DNA of 64,000 nt from Acidovorax benzenivorans (GTDB lineage: Bacteria > Pseudomonadota > Gammaproteobacteria > Burkholderiales > Burkholderiaceae_C). The notes under the pieces are model-generated. The model was given only the letters and a program-made list of their open reading frames with translations. It was not told the origin of the DNA and did no database searches. The translations under genes were made by a program, and so were the position numbers. The stretch spans positions 310,001-374,000 of the forward strand of contig NZ_JAPCKI010000001.1 of assembly GCF_028680575.1 (NCBI RefSeq), read 5' to 3'. Positions 42,865 to 52,082 of the stretch are shown piece by piece; within the stretch, counting starts at the first letter, position 1; each line of letters begins with the position of its first letter.

Positions 42865-44286
42865 ATGCTTGCCCGCCACCAAGACCCCATCGTCGCCATT
42901 GCCACCGCCCCGGGGCGTGGGGCCGTCGGCATCGTGCGCGTGTCAGGGCGCGGGTTGGATGCGCTGGTGCAGGCGGTTTGCGGGCGCACCCTCAAGCCCC
43001 GCGAGGCCACCTACCTGCCCTTTCGTGATGCGCAGGGCCAGGCCATTGACCAGGGGCTGGCGCTGTACTTTCCTTGCCCGCACAGCTACACCGGCGAAGA
43101 CGTGCTGGAGCTGCAGGCCCATGGTGGCCCCGTGGTGCTGCAGCTGCTGCTGGCACGCTGCCTGGAGGCGGGTGCCGCCACCGACCCCGCCACCGGCCAG
43201 CCCCACCTGCGCGGCTTGCGCGTGGCCCAGCCAGGGGAGTTCACCGAACGTGCCTTCCTGAACGACAAAATTGACCTGGCCCAGGCCGAGGCGATTGCCG
43301 ACCTGATCGACGCCAGCACCGAGGCGGCCGCCCGCAGTGCCAGCCGCTCGCTGACCGGCGCGTTTTCCGCAGAAATCCACAGCCTGCACGACGCGCTCAT
43401 CCACCTGCGCATGCTGGTGGAGGCCACGTTGGACTTCCCTGAAGAAGAAATCGACTTCCTGCGCAAGGCAGACGCGCGCGGCCAGCTATCAAGTTTGCAG
43501 CAAACCTTGGCCTCGGTGATGCAACGGGCGCGCCAAGGCGCGCTGCTGCGCGAGGGCATCAAGGTGGTCATCGCCGGGCAGCCCAATGCAGGCAAAAGCT
43601 CGCTGCTCAATGCGCTGGCAGGGGCCGAGCTGGCCATCGTCACGCCCATCGCGGGCACCACGCGCGACAAGGTGCAGCAGACCATACAGATCGAAGGCGT
43701 GCCCCTGCACATCATCGATACCGCTGGCCTGCGTGACAGCAGTGACGAGGTGGAGCGCATCGGCATCGCCCGCGCCTGGGACGAGATTGCGGGGGCGGAC
43801 GCCGTGCTGTTCTTGCACGACCTGTCGCGGCAGTCTGCTCCTGAATATATAGCTGCCGACGCAGATATCGAAAGCGCCTTGGGGCAAAAACTGCCTAAGA
43901 ACATTCCCGTCATTGATGTCTGGAACAAGCTGGACTGCGCGGTGGATGTCGCCCCCACCGCCAGCTCCGAGCGCCCTGCAGTACACCTGTCTGCCCGCAC
44001 CGGGCAGGGGCTGGACGGCTTGCGACGGCTGCTGCTGGACGTGGCGGGCTGGCAGTCGGCGCCCGAGGGCATCTACATTGCACGGGCGCGGCATGTACAG
44101 GCGCTGCAGGCCGTGTCGTCGCACCTGCAGGAAGCCTCCGATCAGCTGCAGGCCCAGGGCCCGGCGCTGGACCTTCTGGCCGAGGAGTTGCGGCTGGCGC
44201 AGAACGCCTTGAGTGCCATCACCGGCGAGTTCACTTCCGACGACCTGCTGGGTGTGATCTTCTCCAGCTTCTGCATCGGCAAATAG
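42865..44286 (+). CDS. mnmE: tRNA modification GTPase MnmE
   Basis: 473 aa. N-terminal folate-binding domain ([40 protein letters not shown]), G domain with [16 protein letters not shown] (G1), GTTRDKVQ (G2), [17 protein letters not shown] (G3) and NKLD (G4), and the C-terminal FCIGK with the essential Cys. With MnmG it makes cmnm5U34 in tRNA. The segment after G3 ([20 protein letters not shown]) is encoded by DNA that matches family-1 repeats, apparently an in-frame insertion in a tolerant loop. Confidence 0.97.
   Translation: MLARHQDPIVAIATAPGRGAVGIVRVSGRGLDALVQAVCGRTLKPREATYLPFRDAQGQAIDQGLALYFPCPHSYTGEDVLELQAHGGPVVLQLLLARCLEAGAATDPATGQPHLRGLRVAQPGEFTERAFLNDKIDLAQAEAIADLIDASTEAAARSASRSLTGAFSAEIHSLHDALIHLRMLVEATLDFPEEEIDFLRKADARGQLSSLQQTLASVMQRARQGALLREGIKVVIAGQPNAGKSSLLNALAGAELAIVTPIAGTTRDKVQQTIQIEGVPLHIIDTAGLRDSSDEVERIGIARAWDEIAGADAVLFLHDLSRQSAPEYIAADADIESALGQKLPKNIPVIDVWNKLDCAVDVAPTASSERPAVHLSARTGQGLDGLRRLLLDVAGWQSAPEGIYIARARHVQALQAVSSHLQEASDQLQAQGPALDLLAEELRLAQNALSAITGEFTSDDLLGVIFSSFCIGK
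43483..43505 (-). repeat. Partial family-1 repeat inside mnmE (head only)
   Basis: On the minus strand it reads TTGCTGCAAACTTGATAGCT, the same as the head of the intergenic repeats (GCTAC.AAATTGATAGCTG). It is short, so chance similarity cannot be excluded; the nearby better match at 43836 makes it worth noting. Confidence 0.4.
43836..43893 (+). repeat. Family-1 repeat absorbed in frame into mnmE (copy G)
   Basis: The coding sequence runs TGCTCCTGAATATATAGCTG, CCGACGCAGATATCGAAAGC, GCCTTGGGGCAAAAAC. This follows the intergenic consensus (TGCTA..AAATA.ATAGCTG, then CTTGCGC.TAT...AAGCGC, then TAGAGGCCAAAAA) over its whole length. It has low GC compared with the rest of the gene and encodes a loop after the G3 motif. 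Confidence 0.65.
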
Positions 44287-44367
44287 CGACCGTTGGTCGC
44301 CCTATCTTGTAAACGGACGTAAACAGCGCTTGTGCCTGACCTGTAACAGGGTTACTTTCGGCGGACC

Positions 44368-44859
44368 ATGAATGTTCCCATGCCCGTTGCCTCCAAGGTG
44401 GACCTCAAAGGTCTGATCGACGCCATTGCCCAGACCACGGCGGACGACAGCATGACCAACCCGCTGGCGGCCGCCCAGTGGGAGGTGCTGTCGTCCTACC
44501 TGCTGCCGGTGGTGTTGCCCGCCGGGCAGGTGCTGTTCAGCCAGGGTGCCACGGACCGCACCCTGTACCTGGTCGAAAGCGGTAGCCTGAGCGTGCACTA
44601 CCAAGACGAAAAAGAGCGCCTGCGCCTGGCGATTGTGGGCGCCGGGTCGGTGGTGGGTGAAGGTGCCTTCTTCTCGCACCGTGCGCGCAGTGCCACCGTG
44701 CAGGCCAGCGCGCCCTGCAAGTTGTGGAGCCTCACGGCGATTCGCTTTACCGAACTGACCAACCGCCAGCCCGCCATTGCCTTGGGTTTGGCCATGGCTG
44801 CAGGGGCTGTGCTGGCCAAGCGTCTGGGCAACCGCCGCCGCCGCGTTGCGGCCACCTGA
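44368..44859 (+). CDS. Cyclic nucleotide-binding domain protein
   Basis: 163 aa consisting of one CNB (Crp-like sensor) domain: LPAGQVLFSQGATDRTLYLV, ESGSLSVHYQDEKERLRLAI, then AGSVVGEGAFFSHRARSATV with the GEGAFF/RSATV phosphate-binding cassette, and ALCxx-type end. No DNA-binding helix-turn-helix follows, so it is a stand-alone sensor or adapter. A hairpin GCGACC-GTT-GGTCGC just after mnmE (44286-44300) may separate the two genes. Confidence 0.87.
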   Translation: MNVPMPVASKVDLKGLIDAIAQTTADDSMTNPLAAAQWEVLSSYLLPVVLPAGQVLFSQGATDRTLYLVESGSLSVHYQDEKERLRLAIVGAGSVVGEGAFFSHRARSATVQASAPCKLWSLTAIRFTELTNRQPAIALGLAMAAGAVLAKRLGNRRRRVAAT

Positions 44860-44970
44860 CAGGCGGTTCCTGTCGGGGGTTTCCATCGGACTTCTTCCGC
44901 CTTCTGCGGGGGGATGGCGCGTTACACTCGATTTGGATTTTGTCCAGGCACCGTCCGAAGAAAGCAAGTC

Positions 44971-45927
44971 ATGTCCCTGTTCAGTTGGTTCAGCCGCAAA
45001 CCCGCTCCACCCAAGCCTCGCTCAGCGGCCGAGCCCTCCGGTCTGCTCAACGCCGACGCCACCGTGCCCCTGCAACCTGGGCGCCAGGGCAAGCCGCTGG
45101 TGGAGCCCCTGCCGCCGGAGCACGCCGCCAACCGCAAGAACGAGCGCATGGAGCGCCGTGAGTTGCTCTACACCGTGGTGCGCGACGCCATGGTGCGCGC
45201 CGGTGTGCTGTCGGCCAGCTACAAGTTCAAGGTGCTGTCGCTCGACCAGCGTGGCCGCCAGTTCCTGGTGATGATGGACCTGGCCCGGGAATACGGCGGC
45301 GAGACGGTGCGCCTGAGCGAGATCGAAGCACTCATCGCCCAGACGGCCAAGACCCGCTACGACATCCTAGTGACGGCCGTGTACTGGCGCATCAACGACC
45401 ATGTGGCGGTAGGCATTCCGCAAAAGGGCGTGGCGCCCCAGGGGGCGGCGCTACCGCTGCAAGCGGCGTCCACAGCGGTGCGCCGCCCGCCAGCAGCAGC
45501 GGCCACTGCCCCTGCACCCCTGGCCCCATCGCCTGCCCCTTTGGCTGGAGCACGCCCCGCTGCGGCTGCACCGGTTTCATCGACTGCTCCGGCCCCGCTG
45601 GCTGCGCGCCGACCGCTCGGCGCGGTGTCGGCCCCCGCGCCTCTGGTGTCCGCACCTGCCCCGCTGGCCGCCGCGCGGCCTGCATCCTCTTCCCGCTTTG
45701 AACCCATCGAGGCCGACGAGGTGGCCGCGTTCAAGCGCGCGCTGGCCAATGCGGCAGGGGCATCGGTGGCCACGGCCGCCGCTGCCCGGCCGGGCGTACC
45801 CGTGCGCTCTGGCCCGCTGCTGCCCCCGTCTCAGCCCCAGCCCACGGGCTTTGAGGACACCGAGATGCCCGGCGCCGATAGCCGTGCCCCCGACCTGAGT
45901 AGTACCCAGTACGGCGAACTCAACTAA
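44971..45927 (+). CDS. Uncharacterised protein with conserved head and Pro/Ala-rich tail
   Basis: 318 aa. Residues ~40-145 are an ordered domain (ERMERRELLYTVVRDAMVRA, YKFKVLSLDQRGRQFLVMMD, RYDILVTAVYWRINDHVAVG) which I have no name for. Residues ~150-240 are low-complexity with repeated APAPLA units, then EADEVAAFKRALANA and a disordered end GFEDTEMPGADSR. No signal peptide or membrane helix. It may be a cytoplasmic adapter. The ATG at 44971 follows AAGAAAGCAAGTC. Confidence 0.75.
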   Translation: MSLFSWFSRKPAPPKPRSAAEPSGLLNADATVPLQPGRQGKPLVEPLPPEHAANRKNERMERRELLYTVVRDAMVRAGVLSASYKFKVLSLDQRGRQFLVMMDLAREYGGETVRLSEIEALIAQTAKTRYDILVTAVYWRINDHVAVGIPQKGVAPQGAALPLQAASTAVRRPPAAAATAPAPLAPSPAPLAGARPAAAAPVSSTAPAPLAARRPLGAVSAPAPLVSAPAPLAAARPASSSRFEPIEADEVAAFKRALANAAGASVATAAAARPGVPVRSGPLLPPSQPQPTGFEDTEMPGADSRAPDLSSTQYGELN

Positions 45928-45964
45928 GAACCTGTTCTGAGGATCCGTGCGGGGCATGCCGAGC

Positions 45965-45983
45965 GGGGCTGCATTGCAGCCCC
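45965..45983. terminator. Hairpin between convergent genes
   Basis: GGGGCTGC-ATT-GCAGCCCC is a perfect 8-bp stem with a 3-base loop between the convergent 44971 gene and apt. It lacks a T-run on either side, so it is only a possible terminator. Confidence 0.4.
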
Positions 45984-46003
45984 CATGCCTTCACCCTTTT
46001 GGG

Positions 46004-46558
46004 TCAGTGGCCCGCAAAGTCCACCAGCGTATACAGCTGCAGGCCCGATTCGCGCAGGCGCTGTGAGCCGCCCAGTTCGGGCAGGTCCACGATGGCGGCG
46101 CCCTCGGTGACCGTGGCGCCTAGTTTTTCCAGCAGCTTCTTGCCCGCCATCATGGTGCCGCCGGTGGCGATCAGGTCGTCGATCAGCAGCACGCGGTCAC
46201 CGGCCTTCACAGCGTCGGTGTGCAGCTCCACGGTAGCGCTGCCGTATTCGAGTTCATAGGTTTCCTCCACCGTCGTGAAGGGCAGCTTGCCCTTCTTGCG
46301 GATGGGCACAAAGCCCACGTTCAGCTCGTAGGCCACCACAGCCCCCAGGATGAAGCCCCGCGCATCCAGGCCCGCCACCACGTCTGGGCGCAGCGCCTTG
46401 TCCATGTAGCGGTGCACAAAGGCATCAATCAGCACGCGGAACACCTTGGGGTCCTGCAACAGGGGGGTGATGTCGCGGAACTGCACCCCCGGCGCCGGCC
46501 AGTCGGGGACGGTGCGGATGTGCTGGCGAAGGTACTCGTTGACGCTGAGGGGCTGCAT
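46004..46558 (-). CDS. apt: Adenine phosphoribosyltransferase
   Basis: 184 aa. Salvage of adenine to AMP with PRPP. Marks: [20 protein letters not shown] near residue 17, [18 protein letters not shown] at ~62, [18 protein letters not shown] and the PRPP-binding motif [18 protein letters not shown] at ~122. Length and order match bacterial Apt. It is divergent from the GGDEF-EAL gene. Confidence 0.96.
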   Translation of the reverse strand: MQPLSVNEYLRQHIRTVPDWPAPGVQFRDITPLLQDPKVFRVLIDAFVHRYMDKALRPDVVAGLDARGFILGAVVAYELNVGFVPIRKKGKLPFTTVEETYELEYGSATVELHTDAVKAGDRVLLIDDLIATGGTMMAGKKLLEKLGATVTEGAAIVDLPELGGSQRLRESGLQLYTLVDFAGH

Positions 46559-46769
46559 GGGCGGGTGTGGGAATGAAGACTCTGAGGAGGACCGGACAGG
46601 GCCGGTGCCTGGGTCGGGCAGGCGGCGTTGGGTTCGGAAAGTGCGAGAGTGTAAACAGCCCGCGTGTTGGGCGCGCGCCCGTACCAGACGCCATAATGTG
46701 TTTCACTGGCGTTACAAACTGCGCGCTACCTGCGGCGGGCGGCGCCCAAACCTCCACGACGATCGGCCC

Positions 46770-49700
46770 ATGCCCATCTCCGTCCTGCTGATCGAAAGTG
46801 ATCACCCCCACGCACAGGCCGTGGCGGGGGCGCTGGCGGACCCTTGGTCGGGCTGGCGGGTGGACGTGGTGGAGTCCCTTACCCAGGCGCGCGAACACCT
46901 GCTGCGCAACCGCCCCGACATCGTGCTGGTCGCCCAGCGCACCATGGACGGCTCTGCGTTCGACCTGCTGCAGCTGCTTGACGGGGTTCCGGCCATCATC
47001 ATCGTGCGCATGGGGGCAGAAACCCATGCTGCGCAGGCCATGCGCCATGGGTTTGACGATTTCGCCGTGCAGGACCCGGCGCTGGACTACCTGCTCACCC
47101 TGCCCGCGCAGATCGAGGCGGTGCTGGACCGCAGCTCCAGCGCCCGCGCCCGCCGTGCGGCCGAGGCCATGCTGGCGCGCCAGCACCGGCTGCTGCAGGC
47201 CATCTCGCAGGCCCAGGGCATGTTCATTGCCAGCTCGGGCCCCCGTGCCGCGTTCGAGGCGCTGCTCAGCGAGCTGATGACCCTGACCCAGAGCGCGTTC
47301 GGCCTGGTGGGCCAGGTGCAGCGCGCCGACGATGGCCACCCCTATCTGCGTGTGCATGCGATGACCGACATCAGTTGGGACGAAGCCTCGCGCCAGCGCT
47401 ACGCCCAGCACGCCGAAGATGGCATGGTGTTCGACAACCTGCACTCGCTGGTGGGCGCGGCCCTGGCGACCGGCGAGCCGGTGATCGCCAATGATGCCAA
47501 CCATGACGCCCGCAGCGCGGGCACGCCACCCGGCCACCCCACGCTGCGCACCTACCTGGGGCTGCCCATCCACGCAGGAGGCGAGCTGGTGGCCATGGTG
47601 GGGCTGGCCAACCGCCGCGGTGGCTATTCCAATGCCGATGTGCAGTTTCTGCAGCCCTTGCTGAGCACCATTGGCCAACTGGAGACAGCCCGTCGCGCCG
47701 AGCTGGCCCGCAGCCATGTGGAGGCCGAACTGGCCCGCACCAGCGCCCTGCTGGCCGAAAAGACCCGGGCGCTGGAGGGCACGCTGGCCAACATCTCCCA
47801 GGGCATCACCAACGTGGATGCCGAGGGGCACATCCGTGTCTACAACCAGCGCTACCTGGAGCTGCTGGACCTGCCCGAGTCCTTGCTGGCCACGCAGCCC
47901 CCGGTGGAAGAGGTGGTGCGCTTTCAGACCGAGCGGGGCGACTTTGGCCCCGAGTTCCAGCTCATCGAGCCCATGGCGCGCCACTACGTGGCGTCGGAAT
48001 ACGCGGCCCATGGCGACCGCCTGGCCATGCCGCAGAGCTACGTACGGCGCACCCGGCAGGGCCGCTACATCGAGGTGCGCACCCGCGCGCTGGAGCCTGG
48101 CGGGCGCGTGCGCACGTTCACCGATGTCACCGACTACCTGAGCACGCTGGAGGCCCTGCGCCAAAGCGAGGCGCGCTGGCGCAGCCTGACAGACCTGTCG
48201 TCCGACTGGTACTGGGAGCAGGACGACCAGTTCCGTTTTGTGCGGCTGGACGGCAACCCGTACCACATGGAGGGCGTGCCGGATGAGATGCACTATGGCC
48301 TGACCCGCTGGGAGCTGCCGGACACCTTTGTGCCCGAAGGCCAGTGGCGGGTGCACCGCGACCAGCTGGAGGCGCACCAGGTTTTCCATGACTTCGAGAT
48401 GCAGCGCCTGTCCCAGGACGGCAAGCCCGTGTGGGTGTCGATCAGCGGCGAGCCCATCTTTGATGAAGAAGGGCGGTTTACTGGCTACCGGGGCGTGGCG
48501 CGCGACATCACCGAACGCAAGCTGGCCGAAGCCGAGATCCAGCGCCTGGCTTTTTATGACGAACTCACCGGCCTGCCCAACCGGCGCCTGCTGATGGACC
48601 GGCTGGAGCGCGCAGTAACCACCACCCACCGCGAGGGCCGCCACGGCGCCCTGCTGTTTCTGGACCTGGACAACTTCAAGGGCATCAACGACACCATGGG
48701 CCACGAGTGGGGCGACCGGCTGCTGGTGCAGGTGGCCGCGCGCATCGAGGCCAGTGTGCGGGCCACCGACACCGTGGCGCGGCTGGGCGGCGATGAGTTT
48801 GTGGTTGTGGTGCAGGGCCTGCACAGCCAGGAGGTCGAAGCTGTCGCCGAGGCCGAAGCCGTGGCGCAAAAGGTGCTGGCGGCGCTGAACCAGCCCTACG
48901 TGGTGGACGGCTGCGACATGCACAGCACCCCCAGCATCGGCATTGCGCTGTTCCAGGACGCGCAGTTGCCCGTGCAGGAGCTGCTCAAGCGCGCCGACCT
49001 GGCCATGTACCAGGCCAAGGCGCAGGGGCGCAACACCTTGTGCTTTTTCGACCCCGCCATGCAGGCCGCAGCGTCGGCTCGCTCAGCGCTGGAGGGCGAT
49101 ATCCGCCAAGGCATAGCGCGCAACGAGTTTTTGCTGCACTACCAGCCGGTGGTGGACGCCACAGGCCACCCGCTGGGTGCCGAGGCGCTGGTGCGTTGGC
49201 AGCACCCGCAGCGCGGCATGGTCTCGCCCGCCGACTTCATCCCGCTGGCTGAGCAAACGGGGCTCATCCTGTCCCTGGGGCGCCAGGTGCTGGCCCTGGC
49301 CTGCCGCCAGCTGGCCCGGTGGGCCACCGCCCCGGCGACTGCCGCCTGGACCCTGGCCGTCAACGTCAGTGCGCAGGAGTTCCGCCAGTCCGATTTTGTG
49401 GAGCAGGTGCTGGCAGCGCTGCGCGATTCGGCCGCCAACCCGCGCCTGCTCAAGCTCGAACTCACCGAAAGCCTGCTGCTGCACGACGTGGAGGACAGCA
49501 TCCTCAAGATGCAGGCCCTGCGCACGCTGGGTGTGGGCTTCTCGCTCGACGACTTCGGCACGGGCTACTCATCGCTCAGCTACCTCAAGCGCTTGCCGCT
49601 CGATCAGCTCAAGATCGACCAGAGTTTTGTGCGCGACGTGCTCACCGACCCCAACGACGCCGCCATCGCCTGCACCATCATCACCCTGGCCCACAGCCTG

Positions 49701-49823
49701 GGCCTGGACGTGGTGGCCGAGGGCGTGGAAACCGAAGGGCAGCGCGCTTTCTTGCTGAGCAACGGCTGCCGCCAGTTCCAGGGCTACCTCTTCGGGCGGC
49801 CTGGGCCGGCAGAGTTGTTGTAG
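46770..49823 (+). CDS. Bifunctional diguanylate cyclase/phosphodiesterase with receiver-like, GAF and PAS domains
   Basis: 1017 aa. Residues 1-125 resemble a response-regulator receiver (ISVLLIESDHPHAQAVAGAL) but the phospho-acceptor Asp appears lost (IVLVAQRTMDG). GAF at ~145-305 (FDNLHSLVGAALATGEPVIA), PAS at ~345-450 (NISQGITNVDAEGHIRVYNQ), a second PAS/PAC at ~470-590, GGDEF with the intact motif at 673-677 and an RxxD inhibitory site (RATD) five residues before it, and EAL with EAL at 805-807, ELTES, DDFGTGYSSL and VAEGVET. Both c-di-GMP making and breaking are possible. The ATG at 46770 is preferred to the long upstream open frame. Confidence 0.92.
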   Translation: MPISVLLIESDHPHAQAVAGALADPWSGWRVDVVESLTQAREHLLRNRPDIVLVAQRTMDGSAFDLLQLLDGVPAIIIVRMGAETHAAQAMRHGFDDFAVQDPALDYLLTLPAQIEAVLDRSSSARARRAAEAMLARQHRLLQAISQAQGMFIASSGPRAAFEALLSELMTLTQSAFGLVGQVQRADDGHPYLRVHAMTDISWDEASRQRYAQHAEDGMVFDNLHSLVGAALATGEPVIANDANHDARSAGTPPGHPTLRTYLGLPIHAGGELVAMVGLANRRGGYSNADVQFLQPLLSTIGQLETARRAELARSHVEAELARTSALLAEKTRALEGTLANISQGITNVDAEGHIRVYNQRYLELLDLPESLLATQPPVEEVVRFQTERGDFGPEFQLIEPMARHYVASEYAAHGDRLAMPQSYVRRTRQGRYIEVRTRALEPGGRVRTFTDVTDYLSTLEALRQSEARWRSLTDLSSDWYWEQDDQFRFVRLDGNPYHMEGVPDEMHYGLTRWELPDTFVPEGQWRVHRDQLEAHQVFHDFEMQRLSQDGKPVWVSISGEPIFDEEGRFTGYRGVARDITERKLAEAEIQRLAFYDELTGLPNRRLLMDRLERAVTTTHREGRHGALLFLDLDNFKGINDTMGHEWGDRLLVQVAARIEASVRATDTVARLGGDEFVVVVQGLHSQEVEAVAEAEAVAQKVLAALNQPYVVDGCDMHSTPSIGIALFQDAQLPVQELLKRADLAMYQAKAQGRNTLCFFDPAMQAAASARSALEGDIRQGIARNEFLLHYQPVVDATGHPLGAEALVRWQHPQRGMVSPADFIPLAEQTGLILSLGRQVLALACRQLARWATAPATAAWTLAVNVSAQEFRQSDFVEQVLAALRDSAANPRLLKLELTESLLLHDVEDSILKMQALRTLGVGFSLDDFGTGYSSLSYLKRLPLDQLKIDQSFVRDVLTDPNDAAIACTIITLAHSLGLDVVAEGVETEGQRAFLLSNGCRQFQGYLFGRPGPAELL

Positions 49824-49826
49824 TTT

Positions 49827-49886
49827 GCTATTAAAAATATAGCTGTTGGCGCACATTGCACTTGCGCTACAGGCCAATTTCACTTA
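49827..49886 (+). repeat. Dispersed ~60-bp repeat, family 1 (copy E)
   Basis: Begins TTGCTATTAAAAATATAGCT, continues GTTGGCGCACATTGCACTTG and ends CGCTACAGGCCAATTTCACT. It lies between the GGDEF-EAL and antiporter genes, which converge. Confidence 0.8.
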
Positions 49887-49924
49887 GATCCTGGCGAAAA
49901 TCCAATACAACGGGCGCGTCCTGC

Positions 49925-49978
49925 GCCAGGAATGCCAAGCGAGGGCCGCCCCGCCGCCGCTCAGGAGGGGGTCACCCC
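49925..49978 (-). repeat. GC-rich dispersed repeat, family 2 (copy 2, shortened)
   Basis: On the minus strand CCCCCTCCTGAGCGGCGGCG, GGGCGGCCCTCGCTTGGC follows the antiporter stop. It matches copy 1 at both ends but lacks the central hairpin. Confidence 0.55.
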
Positions 49979-51957
49979 TTCAATAGCTTGTCTTCCGCCA
50001 GCGCCAGGGCTGCCGGGTGCCCGGACAGCACCAGCGTGTCGCCTTCGGCCAGCAGCGCGTCGTCCACGGCCGCGCTCACATGGCCATTGCCGCGCCGCAG
50101 GTTCACCACACGCACGCCCATCGCAGGCAGGGCCAGGTAGCCCAGGCTGCGGCCCAGGGCGCTGGAGCCCGGTGGCAGGTTGATGGTGGACAGGCGCTCC
50201 TGGTCGCGTTCGTTCACCGTGTCGTCGTCCGCGCCATGGAAGTAGCCGCGCAGCAGGTTGTAGCGCGCATCGCGCTGGTCTTGCACCAGCCGCAGCACCC
50301 GGCGCATGGGCACGCCCACCAGGGCCAGCGCATGGCTGGCCAGCATCAGCGATCCTTCGATGGCCTCGGGCACCACCTCGGTCGCACCGGCTTCCTGCAG
50401 CTTGTCGAGGTACAGGTCGTCCTGCGTGCGCACCACCACGGGCACCTGCGGCGCGTGTGATCGGGCGTTGGCCAGCACCTTCAGCGCGGCGGGCACGTCG
50501 ATGTAGGTCACGGCCACGGCGCTGGCGCGCACCAGGCCGGCGGCCATCAGGGCCTGCAGGCGGGTGGCGTCGCCGTACACCACTGAGTCGCCCGCCGCCG
50601 CCGCCTGGCGCACACGGTCCGGGTCCAGATCCAGCGCCATGTAGGGGATGCCCTCGTGCTCCAGCATGCGCGCCAGGTTCTGGCCGCAACGGCCATAGCC
50701 GCAGATGATCACGTGTTTGCTGGTGTTGATGGACTTGCGCGCAATCGATGTCATCTGCAACGACTGCTGCAACCAGTCGCTGGCCACCAGCTTCATCACG
50801 ATGCGGTTGCTGTACATGATAAGGAACGGCGTGGCCAGCATGGACAGCACCATGGCCGCGAGGATGGGGTTCATCAGCGCCGGCTGCACCAGGCCGTTGC
50901 CCTGTGTGAGCGACAGCAGCACAAAACCGAACTCGCCCGCCTGCGCCAGGTACAGCCCCGTGCGCAGCGCCACGCCCGTGGTGGCGCCCATGCCACGCGC
51001 CAGCACCAGGATGATCACCAGCTTGAGCACCAGTGGCACCACCAGCAGCGCCAGCACCAGCGCCCAGCGGTCCACCAGGATGTGCCAGTCCAGCATCATG
51101 CCGATGGTGATGAAGAACAGCCCCAGCAGCACGTCGTGGAAGGGCCGGATATCTGTGCCCACCTGGTGCTTGTACTCCGTCTCGGACACCAGCACCCCGG
51201 CGATGAACGCTCCCAGCGCCAGGCTCAGGCCCGCTACCTCGGTCAGCCAGGCCAGGCCCAGCGTGATCAGCAGCAGGTTCAGCATGAACAGCTCGTCGCT
51301 CTTGCGCCGCGCGACCAGCGTGAGCCACCAGCGCATCAGCCGCTGCCCACCCGTGAGCAGCAGGCCCACCAGCACCGTGGCCTTGATCAGCGCCCAGCCC
51401 AGCGAGGTCAGCAACTGGTCGGGCGACGATCCCAGCGCCGGAATCAGCACCAGCAGCGGCACCACCGCCAGGTCCTGGAACAGCAAGATGCCCATCACCC
51501 GTCGGCCGTGTTCACTCTCCAGCTCGGCCCGTTCGGCCATGAGCTTGACGACAATCGCCGTGCTGCTCATGGCCATCACGCCCGACAGCGCCAGCGCCGT
51601 CTGCCAGCCCATGTCCCACACCCCACCCGCCCAGCGCGACAGAACCAGCGCCAGGCCGGACACGATGGCCATGGTCAGCACCACCTGCATCAGCCCCAGG
51701 CCAAACACCTGCTTGCGCATGGCGCGCAGCTTGGGCAGGCTGAACTCCAGCCCGATGGCAAACATCAAGAACACCACTCCAAACTCGCCCAGGTGGCGCA
51801 CGCCCTCGGAGTTTTGCGTCAGCGCCAGCGCATGCGGGCCAATGAGCACCCCGGCGGCCAGGTAGCCCAGCATGGGCGGCAGCTTGAGGCTGCGACAGGT
51901 CACCACGCCCAGCACCGCGGCCAGCAGGTAAAGCAGTGTGAGGGCGAGAGAAGACAT
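49972..51957 (-). CDS. CPA2 family cation:proton antiporter (KefB/YbaL-like)
   Basis: 661 aa. About 12 membrane helices make the exchanger domain (MLGYLAAGVLIGPHALALTQ; ALSGVMAMSSTAIVVKLMAE; LGAFIAGVLVSETEYKHQVG), followed by an RCK N domain (HVIICGYGRCGQNLARMLEH, a nucleotide-binding GxGxxG) and an RCK C domain (INLPPGSSALGRSLGYLALP). It exports K+ or Na+ for H+ under nucleotide control. Start ATG at 51957. It is divergent from kdsD. Confidence 0.93.
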   Translation of the reverse strand: MSSLALTLLYLLAAVLGVVTCRSLKLPPMLGYLAAGVLIGPHALALTQNSEGVRHLGEFGVVFLMFAIGLEFSLPKLRAMRKQVFGLGLMQVVLTMAIVSGLALVLSRWAGGVWDMGWQTALALSGVMAMSSTAIVVKLMAERAELESEHGRRVMGILLFQDLAVVPLLVLIPALGSSPDQLLTSLGWALIKATVLVGLLLTGGQRLMRWWLTLVARRKSDELFMLNLLLITLGLAWLTEVAGLSLALGAFIAGVLVSETEYKHQVGTDIRPFHDVLLGLFFITIGMMLDWHILVDRWALVLALLVVPLVLKLVIILVLARGMGATTGVALRTGLYLAQAGEFGFVLLSLTQGNGLVQPALMNPILAAMVLSMLATPFLIMYSNRIVMKLVASDWLQQSLQMTSIARKSINTSKHVIICGYGRCGQNLARMLEHEGIPYMALDLDPDRVRQAAAAGDSVVYGDATRLQALMAAGLVRASAVAVTYIDVPAALKVLANARSHAPQVPVVVRTQDDLYLDKLQEAGATEVVPEAIEGSLMLASHALALVGVPMRRVLRLVQDQRDARYNLLRGYFHGADDDTVNERDQERLSTINLPPGSSALGRSLGYLALPAMGVRVVNLRRGNGHVSAAVDDALLAEGDTLVLSGHPAALALAEDKLLKG

Positions 51958-52082
51958 GGGTTCGATGCTATCCGAGCCGGGTGGGCCGGACACGGCCTTT
52001 TCTGCCCGGATGCACGGACCGTGCCAATGGACTTGGCAAGCGCGATGGCCCGGCGGGCATGCCCGGTCGATAGAATCCCTGC

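Noticed and set aside
46425..48923. 832-codon open frame on the minus strand
   Set aside because: Antisense to the GGDEF-EAL gene with intact motifs; low-complexity His/Gln/Val protein.
48554..49883. Overlapping short ORFs after and within the GGDEF-EAL gene
   Set aside because: All overlap the long gene; none has motifs.
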